Shown here piece after piece: positions 1-5,359 of a DNA stretch of 7,486 nucleotides (positions are counted from its first letter, which is position 1; each line of letters starts with the position of its first letter). Source of the DNA: an uncultured Eubacteriales bacterium (lineage in GTDB: Bacteria; Bacillota; Clostridia; Peptostreptococcales; Anaerovoracaceae); assembly GCA_900542245.1 (NCBI GenBank), contig UQMQ01000114.1:1-7486 (forward strand). The letters run 5' to 3'. The notes below the pieces were generated by a model that was not told the origin of the DNA, did no database searches, and worked only from the letters and a program-made list of their open reading frames with translations. The translations under genes were made by a program, and so were the position numbers.

Positions 1-411
1 TCGCTTTTGGGCTACAGCAAGCTGCTGCACTATATCAAAACAGCAGCCAAGGACAACGGCGGTGATTTGAAAAGCGCCATCGATACATCGGTAAAACAAT
101 GTATGGAGGAGGGCTTGATCGAGGAATTTCTGCGAAAACACAGCCGGGAGGTGACAGGAATGCTTTTTAACGAAATTACAGTAGAAGAATTTGCGGAGAT
201 CCGCGCCCGCGAGGCCTACGAGGACGGAGAAAAAAGCGGCTTCACGAAAGGCGAGAAATCCGGTTTCACCAAAGGCGAAACTGCTGGACTTGTGAAAGGC
301 GCGGCGCAGGAAAAGCGCGAGATTGCAAAAAACTTTAAGAAAGCAGGCATTCCGATGGATTTGATTGCAGAGAATACCGGACTATCCGTTGAGGAAGTTG
401 AACAGCTGTAG
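1..411 (+). CDS. Rpn-family nuclease/transposase-like protein, C-terminal part
   Basis: The reading frame is open from base 1, so the 5' part, including any PD-(D/E)XK catalytic core, lies outside the window. What remains is about 136 residues. They begin with a helical stretch (LLHYIKTAA), then a segment of the type EEFLRKHSREVTGMLFNEI, a charged run with three GExxGxxK units, and a short helix-turn-helix-like tail (IPMDLIAENTGLSVEEVEQL). This order (helical region, 'ML.E' segment, Gly/Lys/Glu repeat, 'I..NTGLS.EEVE.L' ending) is typical of the Rpn recombination-promoting nuclease / putative transposase family common in gut Clostridia. That assignment is from family memory, because no catalytic residues are visible here. 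Members act on DNA and promote RecA-independent recombination. An intrinsic terminator follows 48 bases after the stop. The gene is unrelated to the cobamide operon it converges on. Confidence 0.72.
   Translation, partial: SLLGYSKLLHYIKTAAKDNGGDLKSAIDTSVKQCMEEGLIEEFLRKHSREVTGMLFNEITVEEFAEIRAREAYEDGEKSGFTKGEKSGFTKGETAGLVKGAAQEKREIAKNFKKAGIPMDLIAENTGLSVEEVEQL
226..297 (+). repeat. Three 24-bp coding repeats (GEKSGFTK x2 + GETAGLVK)
   Basis: Three consecutive in-frame 24-base units at 226-249, 250-273 and 274-297 encode GEKSGFTK, GEKSGFTK and GETAGLVK. The first two peptides are identical, yet their DNA differs at 6 of 24 bases, all synonymous. The repeat is therefore either old or held at protein level rather than freshly duplicated. 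It lies in the charged, probably helical linker before the C-terminal helix-turn-helix-like tail. Confidence 0.9.
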
Positions 412-458
412 GCTGTTCATAAGACGAACGAAAGATGACGAATAGTATGTGAAGCAGA

Positions 459-486
459 GCGGCTCAGACGAGCCGCCTTATTTTTT
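459..486 (+). terminator. Rho-independent terminator after the Rpn-like gene
   Basis: A perfect 7-bp stem, GCGGCTC (459-465) with GAGCCGC (470-476), encloses the 4-base loop AGAC and is followed by CTTATTTTTT. The T-run is on the + strand only, so it terminates the rightward gene ending at 411. Read from the other side there is no T-run, so it does not obviously serve the leftward operon ending at 504. Confidence 0.88.
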
Positions 487-503
487 GATGCGAATACAAC
501 CGA

Positions 504-1139
504 TCAGAATGCCCGGTCGCGAATCGCTTTGCCGCCTGCAAAGCTGATGGTATAGCCATGGCCGGGGTCGGGGATCCACTGCCAGAAGTTTTCACGCTGT
601 CCGGGGAAGTAGTGTTCCATCGCGGCGGCGATGACGCCGCCGTGGCAGACCACGAGGGAGACTGCGTCGTTTCCGTTGTGACGGCACGAAAGCTCTTTGA
701 GGCGGTGCAGGCCCTCGAGCTCGGCAAGGCCGCCGCGAACGCGGGCATAAAAGCTGTTGACAGAATCGCCGCCCTCCGGGAAAGCAAAGGAGCCATCGGT
801 GATGCGCATCCAATCGTCGAATGCCGCCTTGTGCGCGGTATCCTGCTCGATTTCCTCAAAGGACATGCCCTCCCACGCGCCGAAGTTCATTTCGCGCAGG
901 GACGGCAGCGTTTTGTGCGGCAGGTCACCGTAGATCGTCTGAAAGGTCTGCTCGGTACGCAGCATGCCGGATGTGTAGCAGTCCGCGTTTTGGACATTCG
1001 GGTAGATGCCGTCCGCGCGCAGCTTTTCGAGCTGTGCGATGCCGCGTGCCGTCAGCGGGATATCCATGCGCCCGTAGTACCAGCGGTTTTCATTTCCGGC
1101 GGTGATACCATGCCGGATCAAGTGTATATAAGAATTCAT
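504..1139 (-). CDS. cobC: Histidine phosphatase, probable alpha-ribazole(-5'-P)/cobalamin-5'-P phosphatase (CobC-like)
   Basis: This 211-residue protein belongs to the histidine phosphatase (phosphoglycerate mutase-like) superfamily. The phosphohistidine motif is R9-H10-G11 in LIRHG near the N-terminus. The second arginine is R61 in SGMLRTEQT, the acidic residue is E83 in LREMNFGAWEG, and the second catalytic His is H166 in VCHGG. The MNSYIH start is chosen because GGAGG lies 4 bases upstream (1144-1148) and the RHG motif then falls at the family's usual position; an upstream in-frame ATG at 1187 would add 16 unrelated residues. As last gene of the cobT-cobU-cobS cluster, its likely job is removing the 5' phosphate from alpha-ribazole phosphate or adenosylcobalamin phosphate, the final step of nucleotide-loop assembly. 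The superfamily is broad, so substrate is inferred from context. It follows the CobU-like gene after a 91-base gap. Confidence 0.82.
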   Translation of the reverse strand: MNSYIHLIRHGITAGNENRWYYGRMDIPLTARGIAQLEKLRADGIYPNVQNADCYTSGMLRTEQTFQTIYGDLPHKTLPSLREMNFGAWEGMSFEEIEQDTAHKAAFDDWMRITDGSFAFPEGGDSVNSFYARVRGGLAELEGLHRLKELSCRHNGNDAVSLVVCHGGVIAAAMEHYFPGQRENFWQWIPDPGHGYTISFAGGKAIRDRAF

Positions 1140-1230
1140 ATTGCCTCCGTTTACGCGCTTTGTGTGATTTGCGCGATGCTGCCGCAAAGGGTCATTGCTT
1201 CATTGCCGGCGTGACGCCTGCTTGCGGGAA

Positions 1231-1608
1231 TTATTTGATGCGCTGACCGAGACCGCAGAACACGCGATGCACCTCATCAGCTTCCTTGGCGAGCCAGAGC
1301 ATCGTTCTGCCGACATCTTCGCGCCATGCTCTGCGATCGGTGTCGATGGGAACGACACCTTGGGAAACATCGTCCATGATGATGATCTTGTCAGTCAGTG
1401 GTTCGTCGTACATTTTGAGAACGCCTTTCGCGTCCGCGTCTTCACAGACACAGGCAAAGCAAAATTTCTCCAGTCCGTAAATAACCTTTTTAGAAAGATC
1501 AATGGCTAGACTGTCATCACAGTAAAAAATATCGTCCTCATTGAAATTCCAATGTTCTCTCGCGTAATCCAGTTTGCCCTGAAAGGCGCCGCCGAAGATG
1601 AGTATCAT
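1231..1608 (-). CDS. Short CobU-like protein (P-loop, guanylylation His region missing)
   Basis: A 125-residue protein related to adenosylcobinamide kinase/adenosylcobinamide-phosphate guanylyltransferase but much shorter than the usual 170-185. It opens with a P-loop-like GGAFQGKLDYA (residues 6-16), in which the Ser/Thr normally following the Lys is Leu13. The stretch that in CobU holds the GTP-accepting His (RIxxHxxxR...W.T.E) is absent. The C-terminal half keeps the family pattern: DDVSQGVVP (79-87, equivalent to NEVGxGIVP), DRRAWREDVGR (91-101, like R.FRD..G) and ADEVHRVFCGL (110-120). AAGGAG lies 6 bases before the ATG. It sits between cobS (90-base gap) and the CobC-like phosphatase. 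It could be a kinase-only or regulatory partner of the full CobU at 2702-3259, or a degenerate paralogue. Family membership is fairly sure; activity is unknown. Confidence 0.72.
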   Translation of the reverse strand: MILIFGGAFQGKLDYAREHWNFNEDDIFYCDDSLAIDLSKKVIYGLEKFCFACVCEDADAKGVLKMYDEPLTDKIIIMDDVSQGVVPIDTDRRAWREDVGRTMLWLAKEADEVHRVFCGLGQRIK

Positions 1609-1634
1609 GGTATTCTCCTTGTTTTGTCAGCGTA

Positions 1635-1652
1635 CGCGAAGCTCCGTTCGCG
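1635..1652 (-). other. Intergenic hairpin between cobS and the CobU-like gene
   Basis: A perfect 6-bp inverted repeat, CGCGAA (1635-1640) and TTCGCG (1647-1652), with a 6-base spacer lies in the 90-base gap after cobS. No T-run follows in either direction, so it is not a standard terminator. It may be an RNA processing or stability element that sets the level of the two distal genes, or simply chance in GC-rich sequence. Confidence 0.4.
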
Positions 1653-1698
1653 CGATGCTTGTATTGTGCGTTTACGAATATGGGTATGCTGTGCTGCT

Positions 1699-2697
1699 TT
1701 AAAAAAGCGCCAGCGCGAGCATGCCGAAAAGCTCGCCCCAGAGGATGCCGTAACCGGCGATATCTCCGTTCATGCCGCCAAGCTGCCTGCGTCCGTAAAA
1801 GATAGCCGCGCAGACGGCGCAGACCGTAAAGGCACACATGATCGCAGTGACGATTGGATAACTGGAGCACCAGAAGGCGAGCGCCAGATAGATCACAAGC
1901 TGGGCGAGCAGGAGGACGATGCCTTGCTTTTTGGTCGCCGGGCGCGCTTCTCGCGGCGCGTCCGCAGCCGCTATGGATGCCTCCGGTGCAGCTGCAGCCG
2001 AATCGCAAGACGCGGACGGCGCAACAGCCGCGGGTATCGGGTCAGAGCCTGCTTCTGCTTTCGTATTGTCGCAAGACACAGACAACGCGGCAGAATCTGC
2101 TGCAGCTTCCGCTTTGATTGCGGCGGGATTTACCGCAGAGAAGTCGTCGTCCGCCGGTACAGGCGCAGCCTCGCTTGCAGCATTCATTTTCACGTACTGG
2201 CTGGTCTGCATTGGTTTCGCGATCAGCACGTGCAGACCGGAAACGGAACGGCTCAAACAGACGAGCAGAATCATATTCGCGAAATCAATGCCGATGGTGA
2301 TGGCGGTCGAAGTGAAGGCGAAGTACGCCAGAATATAGAATACAATGCTGATGACCGCGAAAGCGCCGGTGTGACTGTCCTTGAGGATGCGCTGCCGGTC
2401 TTCGAGCGGACGGCGCGACAGGATCGCGTCCGAGCAGTCCATGAAGCCGTCCATGTGCAGGAAACCGCAGAGCGCGAACGGCAGGAAGGTCACCAAAAAA
2501 GCGACCACCAGATAAGGCAGACCGAAATAAACGGCCGCGAAATAAAGCGCAGCCCAGATCGCGCCGATGATCACGCCGACAGAGGGCAGGAAACCGAGCA
2601 TCAGCGGCGTCGCGTTGGTATCCCAACGCTTGCAAGGGCAGGGCAGGGCACAAAAATTACCCCACGCCATAAAAAAGCCCGTCAGATATTGTTTCAT
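1699..2697 (-). CDS. cobS: Adenosylcobinamide-GDP ribazoletransferase (cobalamin-5'-phosphate synthase) with a long insert
   Basis: Integral membrane enzyme that joins adenosylcobinamide-GDP to alpha-ribazole (phosphate), giving adenosylcobalamin (phosphate) and GMP. Visible CobS signatures are the acidic motif GFLHMDGFMDCSDA (H81, D83, D87, D90), the RQRILKDSHTGAF stretch (101-113) and the C-terminal LGGMNGDIAGYGILWGE (306-322). Hydrophobic segments fall at about 34-57, 60-80, 113-133, 136-155, 259-277, 281-300 and 315-332. The protein has 332 residues against about 250 for the family. The excess is one Ala/Ser/Pro/Asp-rich insert, roughly residues 173-257, in a loop between membrane segments, with both flanks in the same frame and still CobS-like. 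The start MKQYLTG is chosen because it follows the cobU stop by 4 bases, has an AAGGA site inside the cobU end and begins the family homology; the upstream extension would overlap cobU. Confidence 0.93.
   Translation of the reverse strand: MKQYLTGFFMAWGNFCALPCPCKRWDTNATPLMLGFLPSVGVIIGAIWAALYFAAVYFGLPYLVVAFLVTFLPFALCGFLHMDGFMDCSDAILSRRPLEDRQRILKDSHTGAFAVISIVFYILAYFAFTSTAITIGIDFANMILLVCLSRSVSGLHVLIAKPMQTSQYVKMNAASEAAPVPADDDFSAVNPAAIKAEAAADSAALSVSCDNTKAEAGSDPIPAAVAPSASCDSAAAAPEASIAAADAPREARPATKKQGIVLLLAQLVIYLALAFWCSSYPIVTAIMCAFTVCAVCAAIFYGRRQLGGMNGDIAGYGILWGELFGMLALALF
1927..2181 (-). repeat. Low-complexity insert inside CobS with a 66-bp-spaced internal repeat
   Basis: This in-frame stretch encodes about 85 residues dominated by Ala, Ser, Asp and Pro (for example AAPVPADDD, AEAAADSAA, SAAAAPEAS), which predicts disorder. 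On the + strand two 25-base copies beginning TCGCAAGAC start at 2003 and 2069 and match at 19 of 25 positions, with all six differences being transitions. They encode the related pieces SASCDSAAA and SVSCDNTKA. This points to growth by tandem duplication followed by drift. Confidence 0.75.
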
Positions 2698-2701
2698 AAA
2701 G

Positions 2702-3259
2702 TTAGAGTCCTTTCCAGTAGTGATAAAATCCGTAGCTGACTTCGATGACCTGATCGCAGCATTTGGCAAGCGCACGGTCGCACAGCGCGAGCGCCTCGCG
2801 GTAGTGGTCGGTAAAATCATCAAAGGCAAACGCGTCCGAATAGAGATAATCCGAGACAAAGACTGTGTTTCCTGTTTGTGCGGCAAAGCGCGTGAGATCC
2901 TCCGCAATACGCGAACCGGCATCAAAATCCACGCTGCCGTCTGCGCGGAACATCTCGTTGGAGAGCAGTGCCGTCACACTGTCCAGGAGAAAAACGCCGC
3001 CGCGCTCGACCGCTTGTCCGTTGACGGTTCGGCTGTCGAGGGCTGCGCAGATATTTGTTCCCTGCTCGACGGTCTCAAAACCCCAGCCGTCCCGCTCGGA
3101 AAGGTGGCGGCGAATCCGCGCGCGGTCTTCGTCATCATGCGGAATCATGGTCGCCAGGTAATAGAGCGGGAGACCACCTTGGACAGCCATATCGCGCGCA
3201 AGCTCCTGTGCGTGGTAGGATTTTCCGTTTTTGCAGCCGCCGCTGATAAAGATATTCAT
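2702..3259 (-). CDS. cobU: Adenosylcobinamide kinase / adenosylcobinamide-phosphate guanylyltransferase
   Basis: A 185-residue protein of normal CobU length. CobU phosphorylates adenosylcobinamide and then transfers GMP from GTP, via a guanylyl-His intermediate, to give adenosylcobinamide-GDP for CobS. The P-loop GGCKNGKS (7-14) is complete. YLATMIPHDDEDRARIRRH followed by W59 and E65 matches the YIAT...DDEM..RI..H region, making H52 the likely GMP-accepting residue. VFLLDSVTALLSNEMF (89-104) matches the LDCLT.WLSN segment. The C-terminus is odd: where the family has NEVGxGIVP and R.FRD..G, this protein has SDYLYSDAFAFDDFTDHYREA, and only the end (CDQVIEVSYGF) resumes the pattern. The ATG overlaps the cobT stop by one base (TGATG), implying translational coupling, and cobS follows after 4 bases. 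A second, short CobU-like gene is downstream at 1231-1608. Confidence 0.88.
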   Translation of the reverse strand: MNIFISGGCKNGKSYHAQELARDMAVQGGLPLYYLATMIPHDDEDRARIRRHLSERDGWGFETVEQGTNICAALDSRTVNGQAVERGGVFLLDSVTALLSNEMFRADGSVDFDAGSRIAEDLTRFAAQTGNTVFVSDYLYSDAFAFDDFTDHYREALALCDRALAKCCDQVIEVSYGFYHYWKGL

Positions 3260-4422
3260 CAGAAAAAGTTTCCTTTCTTGCCTTCTTCCAGATAGTCAGC
3301 GTCGATGGCGCCTTCCGCGAAGGTTGCCATGCCGTTCATCGTCGCGCACGCGGTTTCGATGATTTTAAAGCTGATCGGACAGCCGCTGCCCTCGCCCAGC
3401 CGCATGCCGAGGTCAAAGAACGGGCGGATGCCGAGCGCGTCCATGGCGATGAGGTAGCCCTGCTCCTTGGAGAGATGCGAGCCGAACAGATAACCGGCTG
3501 CTTTTGGCGCGAGCCGAACTGCTGCCAGCGCCGCGACAGCGGAGATGTAGCCGTCGATGACTGCCGGAAGCTTGTAATAGGCAGCGCCGAGGAAGGCACC
3601 GACCATCGCACAGATGTCAAAGCCGCCGACCTTGGCAAGAATGCCGAGGACATCAGCGGGATCAAGTCCCCGCGTGGCTTCGTCCACAATGCGGATTTTT
3701 TTGGCGAGACCTTCGTCGTTGAGACCGCCGCCGCGGCCGACGACTTCCGCGCCGGATCTGCCGCAGAGCGCGGCCAGTACGCAGGCGCTGGTGGTGGTGT
3801 TGCCGATGCCCATTTCACCCACGCCGAAGATATCGTAACCGCATCGTTTGATCGCTTCGACAGCCTCCATACCGGTCCGGATCGCGCGGAGCGCCTCGTC
3901 CTCGGTCATGGCAGGCTCCTTGGCGAGATTTTTGGTGCCGTCTGCGATGCGGCGGTTGACGATCTTTTGGGTGAGTCCTGTCTGGCAGCAGACGTCCGCG
4001 CAGACATGCTCGGTCATCTCGGGCGCATACAGCGCCTCCGGGATCGGCATTTTGACTCCAACGTCGATGACCAGCAGATCGATGCCGAAGTATTTTGCCA
4101 TCGAGCTGACCCCTGTCAGATGTCTGGTAAAGTTGATGGTTTGTGAAAGCGTCACAGACTGCGGCGCGGAGGCAACGCCTTCGCTGACGACGCCGTTATC
4201 CGCGGACATGATGACGATCGCTTGCTTCTGCATATTGTTTTTGACTTTACCGGTGATGCCGGCAAGCTGTATGGAAATGTCCTCCAATCTGCCGAGCGCG
4301 CCGGTCGGCTTGGCGAGAACTTCCTGCCGCGCGCGTGCGGCCTCCATGGCGCTTTCGCTTAAATCGCCCATCTCTTCAATGGTATCTAAAATTTCGCTTA
4401 ACTGTATATTTTGCGTTTGCAT
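3259..4422 (-). CDS. cobT: Nicotinate-nucleotide--dimethylbenzimidazole phosphoribosyltransferase
   Basis: Transfers phosphoribose from nicotinate mononucleotide to the lower-ligand base, giving alpha-ribazole 5'-phosphate (or an analogue with another base) and nicotinate. The 387-residue protein keeps the CobT hallmarks: KPTGALGRLE (38-47) near the N-terminus, MSADNGVVSEGV (72-83), FGVGEMGIGNTTT (199-211), VVGRGGGL (227-234) and RLGEGSG (341-347). E344 matches the catalytic glutamate of characterised CobT (Glu317 in Salmonella). The start at 4422 is supported by GGAGG at 4429-4433, six bases upstream and within the 16-base gap after the TIM-barrel gene; the upstream in-frame ATG at 4497 would overlap that gene and adds residues with no family likeness. 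The natural lower ligand cannot be read from the sequence. Confidence 0.96.
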   Translation of the reverse strand: MQTQNIQLSEILDTIEEMGDLSESAMEAARARQEVLAKPTGALGRLEDISIQLAGITGKVKNNMQKQAIVIMSADNGVVSEGVASAPQSVTLSQTINFTRHLTGVSSMAKYFGIDLLVIDVGVKMPIPEALYAPEMTEHVCADVCCQTGLTQKIVNRRIADGTKNLAKEPAMTEDEALRAIRTGMEAVEAIKRCGYDIFGVGEMGIGNTTTSACVLAALCGRSGAEVVGRGGGLNDEGLAKKIRIVDEATRGLDPADVLGILAKVGGFDICAMVGAFLGAAYYKLPAVIDGYISAVAALAAVRLAPKAAGYLFGSHLSKEQGYLIAMDALGIRPFFDLGMRLGEGSGCPISFKIIETACATMNGMATFAEGAIDADYLEEGKKGNFF

Positions 4423-4438
4423 GGGATTCCTCCGGTGA

Positions 4439-5221
4439 TTATAAATATTGATGTGCTTTGAGCCATGCAAGGCAGGGAAGCGGTTCCCGCGCCTCAATGG
4501 TGTAGGTTACGTCGTCCGCACAGCAGCGGTCGATGGTCTGCAAAATTTCCTGCATGTCCATGCTGCCCGCGTCAAAGGCAGCATGCGTGTCGCCGCTGCC
4601 ATCGTTGTTGTGCAAGTGAAAGTGCGCGAGGTACGGAGCCAGACGCTGGATCCACTGCGTGACAGGAAAATTTTTCGCAGTCACTGCGTTGGCGTGTCCG
4701 ATATCCAGACAAAGGCGGATGCGCGGATCATCGATTTGCTGCATCATATCGACGAGCATATCCGGTTCGTCCTCCAGCACGTTTTCAATACAAAGCTCGA
4801 AGTTCGCGGGCTTATCGCGCAGGAAATTTTGCCAGAACAGGGCGCCTTTTTCGGCCTGCCAGCTTTTAAAATAGATAAATGGCAGCCAGCCATTGTGCAC
4901 GATCATGCGGGTTACGCCGAGCGCCGCGGCGACCGCATAGGCTTCATTTAAACGCTGCATCCCCAGCTCTCTGGCGCGATAATCGATCGCTGCCGGATAG
5001 ATTTCGGTAAAAGGACCATGCAGCAGCAGCTTTTGCGGGGTGTCTGCGCCGCTTGCGTCCATGTCACGCCGGATCTCTTCGAGCAGCGCGTCGCGGTTTG
5101 ACGGGTCAAGCATCTCAGAGATGCAGGTGTGATTGAGCTCCAGACCGATGCCGTACGCGCGCGCGAGCTGCACCGCGTCGTTGGAAAAAGTTGCGATAAA
5201 TAATTGGTTTTGTTTCATCAT
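4439..5221 (-). CDS. AP endonuclease 2-type TIM-barrel protein (sugar phosphate isomerase/epimerase-like), unknown substrate
   Basis: A 260-residue protein of the xylose isomerase-like / AP_endonuc_2 TIM-barrel superfamily, with metal-binding residues in the expected order: H68 (LLHGPF), H109 (MIVHNGW), E146 (LCIENV), D173 and H176 (LDIGHA), H202 (HFHLHNNDG), D211 and H213 (GDTH) and E243 (YTIEAR). The spacing mirrors the nine ligands of the trinuclear zinc site of endonuclease IV. The HLHNNDG..D.H form, however, is typical of the uncharacterised epimerase/isomerase branch, so DNA repair is not implied. Tandem ATGs at 5221 and 5218 are both possible starts; no ribosome binding site is visible upstream of either. 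It is the first gene of the cobamide operon, with cobT 16 bases downstream, which suggests a role in cobamide or lower-ligand metabolism. That role is inference from position only. Confidence 0.8.
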   Translation of the reverse strand: MMKQNQLFIATFSNDAVQLARAYGIGLELNHTCISEMLDPSNRDALLEEIRRDMDASGADTPQKLLLHGPFTEIYPAAIDYRARELGMQRLNEAYAVAAALGVTRMIVHNGWLPFIYFKSWQAEKGALFWQNFLRDKPANFELCIENVLEDEPDMLVDMMQQIDDPRIRLCLDIGHANAVTAKNFPVTQWIQRLAPYLAHFHLHNNDGSGDTHAAFDAGSMDMQEILQTIDRCCADDVTYTIEAREPLPCLAWLKAHQYL

Positions 5222-5227
5222 ACGTCT

Positions 5228-5257
5228 ATTGTATCAAAAAAAAACGCGCTTTGCCAC
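5228..5257 (-). promoter_or_regulatory. Possible promoter of the cobamide operon
   Basis: Read leftward, TACAAT (5233-5228) is a good -10 box. GTGGCA (5257-5252) is a fair -35 (4 of 6) at 18-base spacing, with a run of nine T in the spacer. If used, transcription would begin about position 5221, on the first base of the operon's first ATG. No cobalamin-riboswitch-like leader is recognisable in the 138 bp between the divergent genes. Confidence 0.4.
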
Positions 5258-5296
5258 ACAAACAAAAAAATTTCATGGAATTCCGCGCCCTGTGCC

Positions 5297-5325
5297 TTGC
5301 GGGAAGCGGCTTTTTTTGTTAGAAT
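5297..5325 (+). promoter_or_regulatory. Possible promoter of the DMT transporter gene
   Basis: TTGCGG (5297-5302) and TAGAAT (5320-5325) are separated by 17 bases, and the spacer contains a T-run. Transcription would start about 5332, giving a leader of about 28 bases that contains the ribosome binding site GAGGAAGGAA (5341-5350). TATAAC at 5330-5335 is an alternative -10 without a clear -35. Confidence 0.45.
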
Positions 5326-5359
5326 ACTGTATAACTTAGTGAGGAAGGAAATAAATCTG

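Noticed and set aside
504..1187. A longer start for the CobC-like protein at the ATG at 1187
   Set aside because: The extra 16 residues are not family-like, and a GGAGG site directly precedes the internal ATG at 1139.
558..1214. A + strand open frame of about 218 codons opposite the CobC-like gene
   Set aside because: The opposite strand carries all histidine phosphatase motifs; the + strand product resembles nothing known and lacks a ribosome binding site.
1552..2739. A long open frame of about 395 codons on the + strand across cobS and the CobU-like gene
   Set aside because: It is antisense to clear CobS and CobU-like proteins, is rich in Arg/Asp/Glu without any recognisable domain, and has no ribosome binding site; it is a GC-driven shadow.
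3475..4146. A + strand open frame of about 223 codons inside cobT
   Set aside because: It is antisense to the conserved core of CobT and has no independent support.
5283..5317. An imperfect hairpin (CCGC/GCGG and CCC/GGG) followed by a T-run on the + strand, resembling a terminator
   Set aside because: No + strand gene ends upstream of it, the stem has an asymmetric internal loop, and it overlaps the better-supported promoter of the DMT gene; possible attenuation is too weakly supported to call.
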